A stretch of DNA of 64,000 nt, from the NCBI RefSeq assembly GCF_001499965.1, contig NZ_LQIT01000030.1:1-64000 (forward strand). Direction: 5' to 3'. Shown piece by piece: positions 8,613 through 16,273 of the stretch (position 1 is its first letter; each line of letters opens with the position of its first letter). The position numbers and the translations under genes were made by a program. The DNA comes from Mycobacterium sp. GA-2829 (GTDB lineage Bacteria; Actinomycetota; Actinomycetes; Mycobacteriales; Mycobacteriaceae). The notes beneath the pieces are model-generated. The model was not told the DNA's origin, ran no database searches, and was given only the letters and a program-made list of their open reading frames with translations.

Positions 8613-9104
8613 TCACGGCAGTCGGCCCTGCCAGCGCAGCGCGTCGCCGACGCCCTGGGTCAGCACGGCCGCGGGCATTACGCGCAGCCGGTACGGGCTC
8701 AGGCGCAGGACCGCGAAGTCCTCGGAGGTGGGTCCGCTGCTCCACTGCGGGATGATGTGCGGGTCGTAGCCGACCGGGGCGGGCCCGTTGGCGAACTTGT
8801 CCCAGACCGCGGCGCGGGTGTCGTCGTCGGTGTACCACTCGACGAGGCAGTCCGCGCTGCAGGTGTCATGGCTGGGTGCCCAGTAGTTCAGCGACATCTC
8901 GGGGTGCGCGGCCAGGTGCACGCGTTTGATCGGCGACGGCACGGTGGCGATCCAGCCGAACAGGTCCGTTCCGTCCCACTCCCAGATCGGGTGCAGCACC
9001 CGGCTTCTCGGGCGGCAGTTGGTGTCGACGGTGGCCGCCGAGGCCCACACGATCGAGTGCGCCATCTCGACGAACGCCGGTGCGACGATGTCCAGAGTGT
9101 TCAC
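8613..9104 (-). CDS. PPOX-fold (pyridoxamine 5'-phosphate oxidase-like) flavin-binding protein
   Basis: 163 residues with the split-barrel features of the PNPOx-like family: an N-terminal strand pair with CRPRSRVLHPIWEWDG and a central KRVHLAAHPEMSLNYW. Members bind FMN, F420 or heme and catalyse reductions or oxidations, and substrate cannot be assigned here. GTG start preceded by TAGGGT with the GTG seven bases after it, so the mRNA is probably leaderless. It is separated from hemL by a short palindrome and from the upstream gene by a 43-bp palindrome. It belongs to a patch that differs from M. tuberculosis. Confidence 0.8.
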   Translation of the reverse strand: MNTLDIVAPAFVEMAHSIVWASAATVDTNCRPRSRVLHPIWEWDGTDLFGWIATVPSPIKRVHLAAHPEMSLNYWAPSHDTCSADCLVEWYTDDDTRAAVWDKFANGPAPVGYDPHIIPQWSSGPTSEDFAVLRLSPYRLRVMPAAVLTQGVGDALRWQGRLP

Positions 9105-9110
9105 CCAGCC

Positions 9111-9116
9111 ACCCTA
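9111..9116 (-). promoter_or_regulatory. -10 element TAGGGT for the PPOX-fold gene (leaderless)
   Basis: On the minus strand TAGGGT is followed by six bases and then the GTG start, which places transcription initiation at or next to the start codon. The gene shows no Shine-Dalgarno. Confidence 0.45.
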
Positions 9117-9156
9117 GGCACGGCAGCAGGCCGTGACGGCGCTCTGACGCCAAACT

Positions 9157-9199
9157 GAAACCACGCAGCGTCCGACTCGTACTTTCCCTGCGTGGTTTC
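9157..9199. repeat. Intergenic palindrome (superfamily member 1)
   Basis: Arms GAAACCACGCAG (9157-9168) and CTGCGTGGTTTC (9188-9199) are perfect 12-bp inverted repeats around a 19-bp loop. The right flank reads CGTCTCG, matching the ends of the other palindromes in this window. It lies between two genes of the same strand. Confidence 0.8.
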
Positions 9200-9212
9200 C
9201 GTCTCGCGGCGG

Positions 9213-9536
9213 TCAGGATTCGGAGCCGGCCTTCTCCTCGGCATTCTGGCCGCCCTGGGCTTCCTGGCCCTCCTCCGGCCCGTCCTTGCCGAACTTCGGA
9301 TCGCCGTTCTCGTCGACCCAGTCATTGACCGCGGTGCCCGCAACTGTGCCGCCGGTTCCCGGCATCACGATCGTCGGCCGCTCCTCCTCGTACTCCTTGC
9401 GCATCTCCTTGGCCGCCGCGCGGTGCTCGTCGGTGATCTCGGGCTTCTCGGTGATCTTGGCGTCAGGGTCGTCAGCCACCTTCTGCGAGGCGTTGGCCTC
9501 GGCCCCGGTCTGTTCTGCGTTGTCGTCGCTGCTCAT
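9213..9536 (-). CDS. Acidic, low-complexity hypothetical protein
   Basis: 107 residues from the ATG at 9536 (MSSDDNAEQTGAEANASQK); an upstream in-frame start at 9569 is less likely. The protein is strongly acidic, without cysteines or membrane segments. It has a central EEERPTIVMPGTGGTVAGTA stretch and a Gly/Glu/Gln-rich tail. I recognise no domain. It may be a small intrinsically disordered cytosolic protein. The 43-bp palindrome follows its stop. Confidence 0.6.
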   Translation of the reverse strand: MSSDDNAEQTGAEANASQKVADDPDAKITEKPEITDEHRAAAKEMRKEYEEERPTIVMPGTGGTVAGTAVNDWVDENGDPKFGKDGPEEGQEAQGGQNAEEKAGSES

Positions 9537-9582
9537 GCGGTAACGACTAACCGAATGTGTGATCCGCAAAACAGAAGCCGGG

Positions 9583-10167
9583 TTACGCCGGGACAGCTCT
9601 CAGTGCGGCGGGCAGGCTGGGCAGGAAGTGCTGGCGGGCGAATGCGCGCAGCTCGTCGGCGGTGTCGAGCGGTTGCACGCTCGGCAGCAGCAGCGCCATC
9701 GCGGCGTAGCGCAGGATGACGTCGGCCAGTTCGTTGACCGCCGCTGGGCCGATCCGTTCGGCGAAGCCCGCCGGGAAGATCACCCGCAGCGCCTCGGCCA
9801 TCCGCTCGACCGCGGCCGACCAGTGCCGGTGCGCCAACTCGAGCACGAAGCCGGAGTCCTCGGCGAGCATGCCGTTGAGGATGCGGTGCCCGCGGAACTT
9901 GAGGATCGAGAGCGTGAACGCCTCGACGTAGTAATTCGCTTGCGGCCCGGACTGTTTGAGCTCCTGAGCGATGTCGGCGAACAGCGCGCCGTTCTCCCGC
10001 TCCACCACCGCGGCCACCAGCTCGTCGCGGTTGGCGAACCGGCGGTAGATCGTGGTGCGGCTGACGCCGGCCCGGCGCGCCACGTCGTCGAGCGCGACGC
10101 GGCGGAAACCGTGCCGTTCGAACTCGACGACCGCGGCGTCGAGGATCGCCTCCAGCCGGTCAGGCAC
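9583..10167 (-). CDS. TetR/AcrR family transcriptional regulator
   Basis: 194 residues. N-terminal helix-turn-helix at about residues 10-55 (VALDDVARRAGVSRTTIYRR) and a divergent all-helical ligand domain. Its GTG start lies inside the 3' end of the MpaB-family oxygenase gene (8-bp overlap), so it is co-transcribed with it. A 13-bp palindrome just upstream of the oxygenase gene is the probable operator. That arrangement suggests autoregulation of the two-gene unit; the inducing ligand is unknown. Confidence 0.88.
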   Translation of the reverse strand: MPDRLEAILDAAVVEFERHGFRRVALDDVARRAGVSRTTIYRRFANRDELVAAVVERENGALFADIAQELKQSGPQANYYVEAFTLSILKFRGHRILNGMLAEDSGFVLELAHRHWSAAVERMAEALRVIFPAGFAERIGPAAVNELADVILRYAAMALLLPSVQPLDTADELRAFARQHFLPSLPAALRAVPA

Positions 10168-11020
10168 GGGCGTAGCCCTTCTGCGCGTACTTGTTGTACC
10201 GCACGCTCATCGGCAGCCGGTCCCACAGCCAGTTCACCGGCCGCGTCCGCCACAGCGCCGCGAAACGCTGGTAGCGCCGCTCCTGACGCTCGCTCCACGG
10301 CAGCCCCAGCAGGCGCCGGGCCTGCGGGGGCAGGCCGCCGGTGGTGAGGAACGCCGCGAGCGGGTCGAATCCCACCGACACGACCCGCCACACCAGCGGA
10401 TGCACACCCTTCGGGCACGGGAAGCCCTTGGTCACGTACCCGACCCCGTACTTGGCGGTCTGGTGGGCGATGACGACCTCGTCGAGCATGCGCTCCCAGT
10501 ACCGCTCGAAGTCGGCGTAGGTCGCCGGCATCGGCCGGTCGCTGACGCCGTAGCGGCGGTACCAGGTCTTCGACTCGAGGTAGATCTGCTCCTTCTCGGC
10601 GTCCGAAAGCTTCTTGACGAACGTGTCGGCGAAGTAGAGGACCTGTTCGACGAACGTGGCGTGCGCCCAGAAGTATGTCTCCGGATCGAGTGCGTGGTAG
10701 CGCGACCCGTCAGGCATTTCACCCTTGATGTCGTGGTGGAAGTCGCGGACGTTGAAGCCTTCGTTGTCGTCGTCGGAGCCGTAGACGGTCATGAAGATCG
10801 GCGGTAGCGACCGCTTCACGCGGGCGGCGGTGTCGCTGAAGAACACCGAATGGTCCAGCACACCCTGTCCGAGCTGGGCGAGCATGTTCTGCAGCACGGC
10901 GGGCCGCGGACCGATCAGGTACATGCGGTTGTCGCCGAAGTACTTCCAGACCAGGGACTGCGGTCCCAGCGGCAGGGCGTCGTCGAGGACCTCGGTGTTG
11001 TTCTGCGCCAGCTCCGTCAT
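10160..11020 (-). CDS. Oxygenase MpaB / DUF2236 family protein
   Basis: 286 residues of the MpaB/rubber-oxygenase-catalytic (DUF2236) family, heme- or metal-dependent oxygenases acting on hydrophobic substrates. Conserved His residues are in FHHDIKGEMPDGSRYHALDPETYFWAHATF, which here holds the likely metal or heme ligands (quoted in parts: FHHDIKG, RYHALDP, FWAHATF). The ATG at 11020 follows a palindromic upstream region. The gene overlaps the downstream tetR. Mycobacteria carry many DUF2236 paralogs, mostly of unknown substrate; lipid or sterol-like compounds are plausible here but not indicated. Confidence 0.85.
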   Translation of the reverse strand: MTELAQNNTEVLDDALPLGPQSLVWKYFGDNRMYLIGPRPAVLQNMLAQLGQGVLDHSVFFSDTAARVKRSLPPIFMTVYGSDDDNEGFNVRDFHHDIKGEMPDGSRYHALDPETYFWAHATFVEQVLYFADTFVKKLSDAEKEQIYLESKTWYRRYGVSDRPMPATYADFERYWERMLDEVVIAHQTAKYGVGYVTKGFPCPKGVHPLVWRVVSVGFDPLAAFLTTGGLPPQARRLLGLPWSERQERRYQRFAALWRTRPVNWLWDRLPMSVRYNKYAQKGYARA

Positions 11021-11024
11021 ACCG

Positions 11025-11053
11025 AACAGTGTTACAGATTCTGTACTTTGTAC
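11025..11053. promoter_or_regulatory. Palindromic operator region of the mpaB-tetR unit
   Basis: TACAGA-T-TCTGTA (11033-11045) is a perfect 6-1-6 palindrome starting 13 bp upstream of the oxygenase ATG. It is flanked by AACAGTGTT (11025-11033) and by GTAC-TTT-GTAC (11043-11053). Stacked palindromes before a gene co-transcribed with a TetR regulator are typical of an autoregulated operator. Confidence 0.55.
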
Positions 11054-11084
11054 CACCAGGTCAGTGACGAACGTCACCCCCTGC

Positions 11085-11315
11085 TCAGCGCCGCCGCAGC
11101 CGCGCCACGCCCACGACGACGAGCACCCCCGCCACCGCCGCGAGCAGCAGGGCCAATGCGAGCAGCGGCGCCGAATAGACCGTCACCGCGGTCTCGGGTT
11201 CGCCCTCCAGCAGCGGCGCCGCGGTCGCGGGCCGGCTCGCGGCCGCCCAGCTCGCGACGCATCCGACGGCCGCGGCCACCGCCAGCACCAGTTCGACCAG
11301 GGCGCGTGCCCTCAC
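11085..11315 (-). CDS. Small two-helix membrane protein (Rv0514-like position)
   Basis: 76 residues from GTG 11315, which overlaps the upstream stop (GTGA). Two hydrophobic helices (about residues 7-24 and 46-69) flank a short polar loop with an acidic EGEPE patch; the tail RLRRR is basic. It ends a run of four small membrane genes downstream of hemB. Function unknown. Confidence 0.7.
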   Translation of the reverse strand: MRARALVELVLAVAAAVGCVASWAAASRPATAAPLLEGEPETAVTVYSAPLLALALLLAAVAGVLVVVGVARLRRR

Positions 11316-11782
11316 GGCACCCGTTCCTCCACGAGCCGGGTGAGCTCCTCGCGTAGCACCGCATGCCGTCGCGCCCACGCCTGCGCGGTGCGGCTGCCGT
11401 CCAGCTTGAGCCCGATCCCGGTGCGTCCGCGCGGAACGCCGGTCAGCTCGCCCAGCGCGCGTGCGGACTGCCATTTCGGCACCTCGCTGCCGGTCGCAGG
11501 CGGATACACCGCGACGATCTCGGAGATCTTGGTGACCTCGGCGCCCTGCCGCAGGGTCTCAGGGGTCAGCTCGACCGACGTGTGGATCCGCGCGGCCTTC
11601 ACCTGGATGGAGAGGAACCCCGACACCAGCACCAGGAACAGCACCGGCACCAGCGGCTTGAGCCCGTAACCCGCGGACATCTGGATCGCCAGCATCGCCC
11701 CGCCCGCCGCGGGTCCGGCGAGCAGCCACCACCAGCTGGCGCCGGGTTCGTAGAACAACCGCTCCTGCGACGGGTCGGTCAT
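11312..11782 (-). CDS. DUF3093-type membrane protein
   Basis: 156 residues. Two transmembrane helices at about residues 15-36 and 42-60 are followed by a cytosolic domain with beta-rich character (IHTSVELTPETLRQGAEVTKI). The layout and the WWWLL start match the actinobacterial DUF3093 family of unknown function. Overlaps both neighbours (ATGA upstream, GTGA downstream), so it is part of a translationally coupled cluster. Confidence 0.75.
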   Translation of the reverse strand: MTDPSQERLFYEPGASWWWLLAGPAAGGAMLAIQMSAGYGLKPLVPVLFLVLVSGFLSIQVKAARIHTSVELTPETLRQGAEVTKISEIVAVYPPATGSEVPKWQSARALGELTGVPRGRTGIGLKLDGSRTAQAWARRHAVLREELTRLVEERVP

Positions 11783-12225
11783 CGCACCTCATTCCGGTCG
11801 AACCAGGGCGCCGCACTCCTGCGGGTGAGCAGCACCGCCCCCACCGCGATCGGCACCAGCGCCAGCAGCGTGATGGGCTGACCAACTCGGGCGCCGGCGG
11901 CCAGCAGTACGAGCACCACCGCGATCGCCAGCGCCAGACCCACCGTCACCCGGCGGAACCTCTCGTCACCGCGGCGCGCCCGGCTGGCGACGAACGCCAG
12001 CCCCGCACCAGCGACGATCGAACCGGCGCCCACCCCGCGGTACACGGTCAGATACTGGCTCACCTGGTCGTTGGTCATCTCCTCGGACAGCGCCGAGCGG
12101 GCGGTTTCAAAGGCGACGGTGACGGCGAGCAGACCGCCGAAGATGAGCAGGACGGCCCCGCCGATCAAAGTCCAGAACGCGATGTCGACGACGCGCGGCC
12201 GCGACGGTGTTGGCGAAGCGGTCAT
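11779..12225 (-). CDS. Four-helix membrane protein, unknown function
   Basis: 148 residues with four predicted transmembrane segments (about 18-40, 66-84, 94-111, 116-134) and a short periplasmic loop containing SEEMTNDQVSQYL. No recognised domain beyond a small actinobacterial membrane family. Second of the four membrane genes after hemB; ATG at 12225, 12 bp after the preceding stop. Confidence 0.7.
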   Translation of the reverse strand: MTASPTPSRPRVVDIAFWTLIGGAVLLIFGGLLAVTVAFETARSALSEEMTNDQVSQYLTVYRGVGAGSIVAGAGLAFVASRARRGDERFRRVTVGLALAIAVVLVLLAAGARVGQPITLLALVPIAVGAVLLTRRSAAPWFDRNEVR

Positions 12226-12237
12226 GGTCGGGTCAGC

Positions 12238-12675
12238 CTAGCGGGTGAAGAAGGCGTTGGAGTCCTTGCGGTGCAGCAGGAAGATGCCGCCGGCGATGAG
12301 CACCGAACCGATGATCGCGGTGACCGCGTAGCCGAAAGCCGCCACCGCCGACTCCCGTTCGACCGTGAACAGGTTGGTGACGGTGTAGGCCACCGAACCG
12401 AACCCGCCCGCGGTCAACAGCGTGCGCGTCCAGCGGTAGCCCTGCCGCAACAGGATGAGGAAGGTCAGCACGATCGCGGCGACCGCGACGACGATCATCA
12501 CCGCCATGCCCTTGAGGAACAGCGACGAACCGGCGACCGGGACCATCAGGTTGTCGATCAGGTAGCCGATCACCATCAGTGGCAGCGCGGCGACCCACAG
12601 CCAGAATCCGGTGTCGACGTCGGCGGGGCGGGTGGGCGGCGGCCCGGCGGGCCGCAACGGGCCGGGTGCGGTCAC
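12238..12675 (-). CDS. Four-helix membrane protein after hemB (Rv0513-like position)
   Basis: 145 residues from GTG 12675, chosen because it overlaps the hemB stop as GTGA; a TTG nine bases upstream is the alternative. A Pro-rich N-terminal stretch precedes four hydrophobic helices (about 26-47, 57-78, 83-103, 112-133). Conserved position after hemB in mycobacteria. Function unknown, though coupling to heme synthesis genes is consistent. Confidence 0.72.
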   Translation of the reverse strand: MTAPGPLRPAGPPPTRPADVDTGFWLWVAALPLMVIGYLIDNLMVPVAGSSLFLKGMAVMIVVAVAAIVLTFLILLRQGYRWTRTLLTAGGFGSVAYTVTNLFTVERESAVAAFGYAVTAIIGSVLIAGGIFLLHRKDSNAFFTR

Positions 12676-13643
12676 GCCAGCCAACCGGCGGCCTCGGCCG
12701 CCCAGTAGGTCAACACGATGTCCGCACCGGCCCGGCGGATGCCGACCAGCGCTTCGAGTGCCGAGGCCTGCAGGTCGATCCAGCCGTTGGCGGCGGCGGC
12801 GCTGATCATCGCGTACTCACCGGAGATCTGGTACGCGGCGACTGGAACCGGCGAGATGTCCGCACACGCGCGCACCACGTCGAGGTAGGACATCGCGGGT
12901 TTCACCATCACCATGTCGGCGCCCTCGGCGATGTCGAGTTCGATCTCGCGGACCGCCTCGCGGGCGTTGCCGCTGTCCTGCTGGTAGGTCCGCCGGTCGC
13001 CCTGCAGGCTGGAGCCGACGGCTTCGCGGAACGGGCCGTAGAACGCGGAGGCGAATTTCGCCGCGTACGCCAGGATCGCGACGTCGGTGTGGCCGGCGCC
13101 GTCGAGGCCGTCGCGGATCGCGGCCACCTGACCGTCCATCATCCCGCTCGGCGCCACCACGTGGGCGCCCGACTGCGCTTGCGCGACAGCGAGTTTCACG
13201 TACTGCTGATTGGTCGCGTCGTTGTCCACCCGGCCCCGGTCGTCGAGCACACCGCAGTGCCCGTGATCGGTGAACTCGTCGAGGCAGGTGTCGGCCATGA
13301 TCACGGTGTCGTCGCCGAGATCCTTGGCCAGATCCCGCAACGCGACGTTGAGAATGCCGTCCGCGTCGATACCGATCGATCCGCGCGGATCCTTGTCCTC
13401 GTCGCGGGGCACGCCGAACAGCATCAGCCCGCCCACGCCCGCGGCCACCGCATCGGCGGCCGCGCGGCGCAGCGAATCACGGGTGTGCTGCACGACGCCC
13501 GGCATCGAGGAGATCGGCCGCGGTTCGTCGATGCCGTCGGCGACGAACATCGGCAACACCAGATGCCTTGGCTCCAGGGACGTTTCCGCGACCAACCGGC
13601 GCATGGCCGGTGTCGAACGCAACCTGCGGGGACGCTGACGCAT
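12672..13643 (-). CDS. hemB: Delta-aminolevulinic acid dehydratase (porphobilinogen synthase)
   Basis: 323 residues. Condenses two 5-aminolevulinate molecules to porphobilinogen in the cytosol. Both Schiff-base lysines are visible: AYAAKFASAFYGPFR and VMVKPAMSYLD. The metal-binding region reads DTCLDEFTDHGHCG: two cysteines remain and the middle position of the classical zinc triad is Asp, so the metal site is intermediate between zinc and magnesium types. ATG 13643 lies just after the hemD stop. Part of hemA-hemC-hemD-hemB. Confidence 0.96.
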   Translation of the reverse strand: MRQRPRRLRSTPAMRRLVAETSLEPRHLVLPMFVADGIDEPRPISSMPGVVQHTRDSLRRAAADAVAAGVGGLMLFGVPRDEDKDPRGSIGIDADGILNVALRDLAKDLGDDTVIMADTCLDEFTDHGHCGVLDDRGRVDNDATNQQYVKLAVAQAQSGAHVVAPSGMMDGQVAAIRDGLDGAGHTDVAILAYAAKFASAFYGPFREAVGSSLQGDRRTYQQDSGNAREAVREIELDIAEGADMVMVKPAMSYLDVVRACADISPVPVAAYQISGEYAMISAAAANGWIDLQASALEALVGIRRAGADIVLTYWAAEAAGWLA

Positions 13644-13645
13644 GA

Positions 13646-15301
13646 TCAGCGGCGGCGGCTCTTCTTGCGCGGCGGGGGCAGCGCACCCTCGGCGCGCAGC
13701 CGGGCGGCGTGCTCGGCGAGCGCCTCCACCAGCGGACCGACGGCGGCGACCTCGGGCTGCACGTCGACGCGCAGCCCGAATTCTGCCGCGGTCTCGGCGG
13801 TTTTCGGCCCGATGCAGGCGACGATCGTGCGGGCGTGCGGCTTACCGGCGATGCCGACCAGGTTGCGCACCGTCGAGCTCGAGGTGAAGCAGACGGCGTC
13901 GAACCCGCCGGTCTTGATCATCTCGCGCGTCGCGGCCGGCGGCGGGGCGGCCCGCACGGTCCGGTAGGCGGTGACATCCTCGATCTCCCAACCGCGTTCG
14001 CGCAGCCCCTCGGCCAGCGTCTCAGTGGCGATGTCGGCGCGCGGCAGCAGCACCCGGTTCACCGGATCGAAGATGTCGTCGTACGGCGGGAACTCATCAA
14101 GCAAGCCGAGAGACGATTGCTCCCCCGTCGGCACCAGTTCGGGGTTGATGCCGAATGCGCGCACCTTCTCGGCGGTCGCCTGACCGACACAGGCGATCTT
14201 CACGCCGGAGAACGCGCGGGCGTCGAGCCCGAACTCGTTGAACTTCTCCCACACCGCACGCACCGCGTTGGTGGAGGTGAAGACGACCCACTGGAAGCGG
14301 CCGTCGACCAGACCCTTGACCGCGCGTTCCATCTGCGCGGGGCTGCGCGGCGGTTCGACGGCGATGGTCGGCACCTCGATCGGCAGCGCACCGTGGCCGA
14401 CGAGCTTCTCGCTCATCTCCCCGGCCTGGTCCTTGGTCCGCGGCACCAGCACGGTCCAGCCGTACAGCGCCCGGCTCTCCCACCAGTTCAGGCGGGCCCG
14501 GTTGGACACCGTGCGGCCGAGCGTCACCACGAGCGGTCCGGCCAGCGGTGCGGCGGGCGCGCCGGTGGGGTCCGGTGCGGTCAGCACGGCCTTGTCGATC
14601 AGGCCCGACAGCGTCGTCTCGACCGAACGCTGCTGGCAGGTGGTGCCGCTGGCGGTCACGACGGCGGGGGTGGTCTCGGCCAGCCCGTACTCGATCAGCG
14701 TGCGCGCGGCATCGGGCAGATGCGATGCGGTGGCGTGCAGGATCAGCGGACCCGGCGCCGCGGCGATCGCGGCCCAGTCCACGTCACCGCGCACGTCGGC
14801 GACGGTGTGGGTGGAGCCCAGCGGCAGCCCGGCGTAGGTCGGGACCGCGGTGGTGTCCGGCAGGCCGGGGACGAGTTCGAAGTTGGCGTGGCTCTTGGCC
14901 AGCGCGTTGACCTCGGCGATGACGGCGTCGACGGACAGCGGGTCGCCGGCCACGAGCCGGACCACGTCCACCCCGTGCTTGGCCTCGGCGGCCAGCGTCT
15001 TGGCCACCTCGGCCGGATCGCCCAGCGCGGGCCGGATGTCCGGACCGCCGGGGATCGTCGAACCCGCATCGTCGGTGCCGTCGGCCTCGGCCGGCTCCGG
15101 TCCCGACGGCGGGGGTAGGTGCGCCCCGACCAGGGACAGCACCGCCTCGGGAACGTCCGGGTCGGTGAACACCAGCGCGGCGTTGACGAGCACACTGTGT
15201 GCCCGTGTGGTCAGCAGGCCGGGGTCGCCCGGCCCCGAACCCACGAAGGTGATGCGGCCGGGCTTCATCTTGCGCCCGCGCCCGCTCTCCTGCCGAGTCA
15301 T
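13646..15301 (-). CDS. hemD: Uroporphyrinogen-III synthase fused to uroporphyrin-III methyltransferase-like domain
   Basis: 551 residues, two domains. The N-terminal ~250 residues resemble the SAM-dependent uroporphyrinogen-III C-methyltransferase (GSGPGDPGLLTTRA is the SAM-site glycine motif). The C-terminal ~260 residues are a HemD synthase, which cyclises hydroxymethylbilane with ring D inversion (WVVFTSTNAVRAVWE, VCFTSSSTVRNLVG). The tail is Lys/Arg rich (RKKSRRR). This fusion and length are usual in mycobacteria. The methyltransferase half has lost parts of its conserved sequence, so it may be inactive. Confidence 0.92.
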   Translation of the reverse strand: MTRQESGRGRKMKPGRITFVGSGPGDPGLLTTRAHSVLVNAALVFTDPDVPEAVLSLVGAHLPPPSGPEPAEADGTDDAGSTIPGGPDIRPALGDPAEVAKTLAAEAKHGVDVVRLVAGDPLSVDAVIAEVNALAKSHANFELVPGLPDTTAVPTYAGLPLGSTHTVADVRGDVDWAAIAAAPGPLILHATASHLPDAARTLIEYGLAETTPAVVTASGTTCQQRSVETTLSGLIDKAVLTAPDPTGAPAAPLAGPLVVTLGRTVSNRARLNWWESRALYGWTVLVPRTKDQAGEMSEKLVGHGALPIEVPTIAVEPPRSPAQMERAVKGLVDGRFQWVVFTSTNAVRAVWEKFNEFGLDARAFSGVKIACVGQATAEKVRAFGINPELVPTGEQSSLGLLDEFPPYDDIFDPVNRVLLPRADIATETLAEGLRERGWEIEDVTAYRTVRAAPPPAATREMIKTGGFDAVCFTSSSTVRNLVGIAGKPHARTIVACIGPKTAETAAEFGLRVDVQPEVAAVGPLVEALAEHAARLRAEGALPPPRKKSRRR

Positions 15302-15325
15302 CTGTCGCTCACTCCGCTCTACAGC

Positions 15326-16270
15326 TCAGTGGTGATCCGCTATGAGCTCACGCGCACCCAGTTCGAACAGTTCCGCGGCCACCGAGACCCCGAGGTCTGC
15401 GGCCTGGCCGGGAGTTCCGATCCCAGACGCACGGATCACATCGGATCCGTCCAGCGCCGCCACGCACCCGCGAAGCGACACCTCTTCGAAGACGTTGCCG
15501 TCCTCATCGATAGACTCGACCACCTCGGCGATCGCGCCCACCGGTGCGGAGCAACCCGCCTCCAGTTCGGCGAGCAGGACCCGTTCAGCGGTGACCGCCG
15601 CGCGCGTGTCGGAGTCGTCCAACTCCGCCAGCAGCGCGAGCAGTGCGGTGTCGCCTGCGCGGCACTCGACCGCGAGGGCGCCCTGAGCCGGCGCTGGCAA
15701 CATCTGCACCGGTTCGAGGGTCTCGGTGACATCGCTGAGCCGTCCGATGCGGGCCAACCCCGCACGGGCGACCACGATGGCGTCGAGCTCACCACTGCCG
15801 ACCCTGTTCAACCTGGTATCTAGGTTGCCTCTTAGGGGGCGGATTTCCAAACCGAGACCCAGTGCTCTAAGCTGTGCCGCCCGTCGCGGGCTCGAGGTGC
15901 CGATCGTGGAGCCGGCGGGCAACTCTCCCAGCACCAATCCGTCCCGCGCGACCAGCGCGTCCCTGGGGTCCTCACGACGGGGGATCGCGGCGATCGCGAA
16001 CCGTTCGTCGGAGGCGGTCGGCAAATCCTTGTACGAGTGCACCGCGGCGTCGACGCGGCCGTCGGCGATCGCCTCGCGCAGGGCGGCGGTGAACACCCCC
16101 ACGCCAATGTCGGCGATGGGGCCCTGGTTGCGGTCCCCCTCGGTGGAGATGAAGACGAGTTCGGCGGGGTGCCCCTTGGCGACGAGGGCGTCGCGGATGG
16201 TGCCTGCCTGCGTCCTCGCGAGCAGGCTGGCCCGGGTGCCGATCCGGATGGGCGTGTCGGCGTTGTTCAA
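15326..16270 (-). CDS. hemC: Hydroxymethylbilane synthase (porphobilinogen deaminase)
   Basis: 314 residues. Polymerises four porphobilinogens into hydroxymethylbilane. C240 in LEAGCSAPVGA is the attachment site of the dipyrromethane cofactor. The conserved catalytic Asp and Arg motifs are in VHSYKDLPTA and SSPRRAAQL. The start codon is a TTG at 16268-16270, three bases after the hemA stop; no better ATG or GTG precedes the conserved IRIGTRAS core. A weak start after hemA may limit its expression through coupling. Confidence 0.94.
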   Translation of the reverse strand: MNNADTPIRIGTRASLLARTQAGTIRDALVAKGHPAELVFISTEGDRNQGPIADIGVGVFTAALREAIADGRVDAAVHSYKDLPTASDERFAIAAIPRREDPRDALVARDGLVLGELPAGSTIGTSSPRRAAQLRALGLGLEIRPLRGNLDTRLNRVGSGELDAIVVARAGLARIGRLSDVTETLEPVQMLPAPAQGALAVECRAGDTALLALLAELDDSDTRAAVTAERVLLAELEAGCSAPVGAIAEVVESIDEDGNVFEEVSLRGCVAALDGSDVIRASGIGTPGQAADLGVSVAAELFELGARELIADHH

Positions 16271-16273
16271 GCG

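Noticed and set aside
8613..11020. Prophage or insertion-sequence remnant in the region differing from M. tuberculosis
   Set aside because: No transposase, integrase or att-like direct repeats; the genes are ordinary metabolic and regulatory ones with normal codon use.
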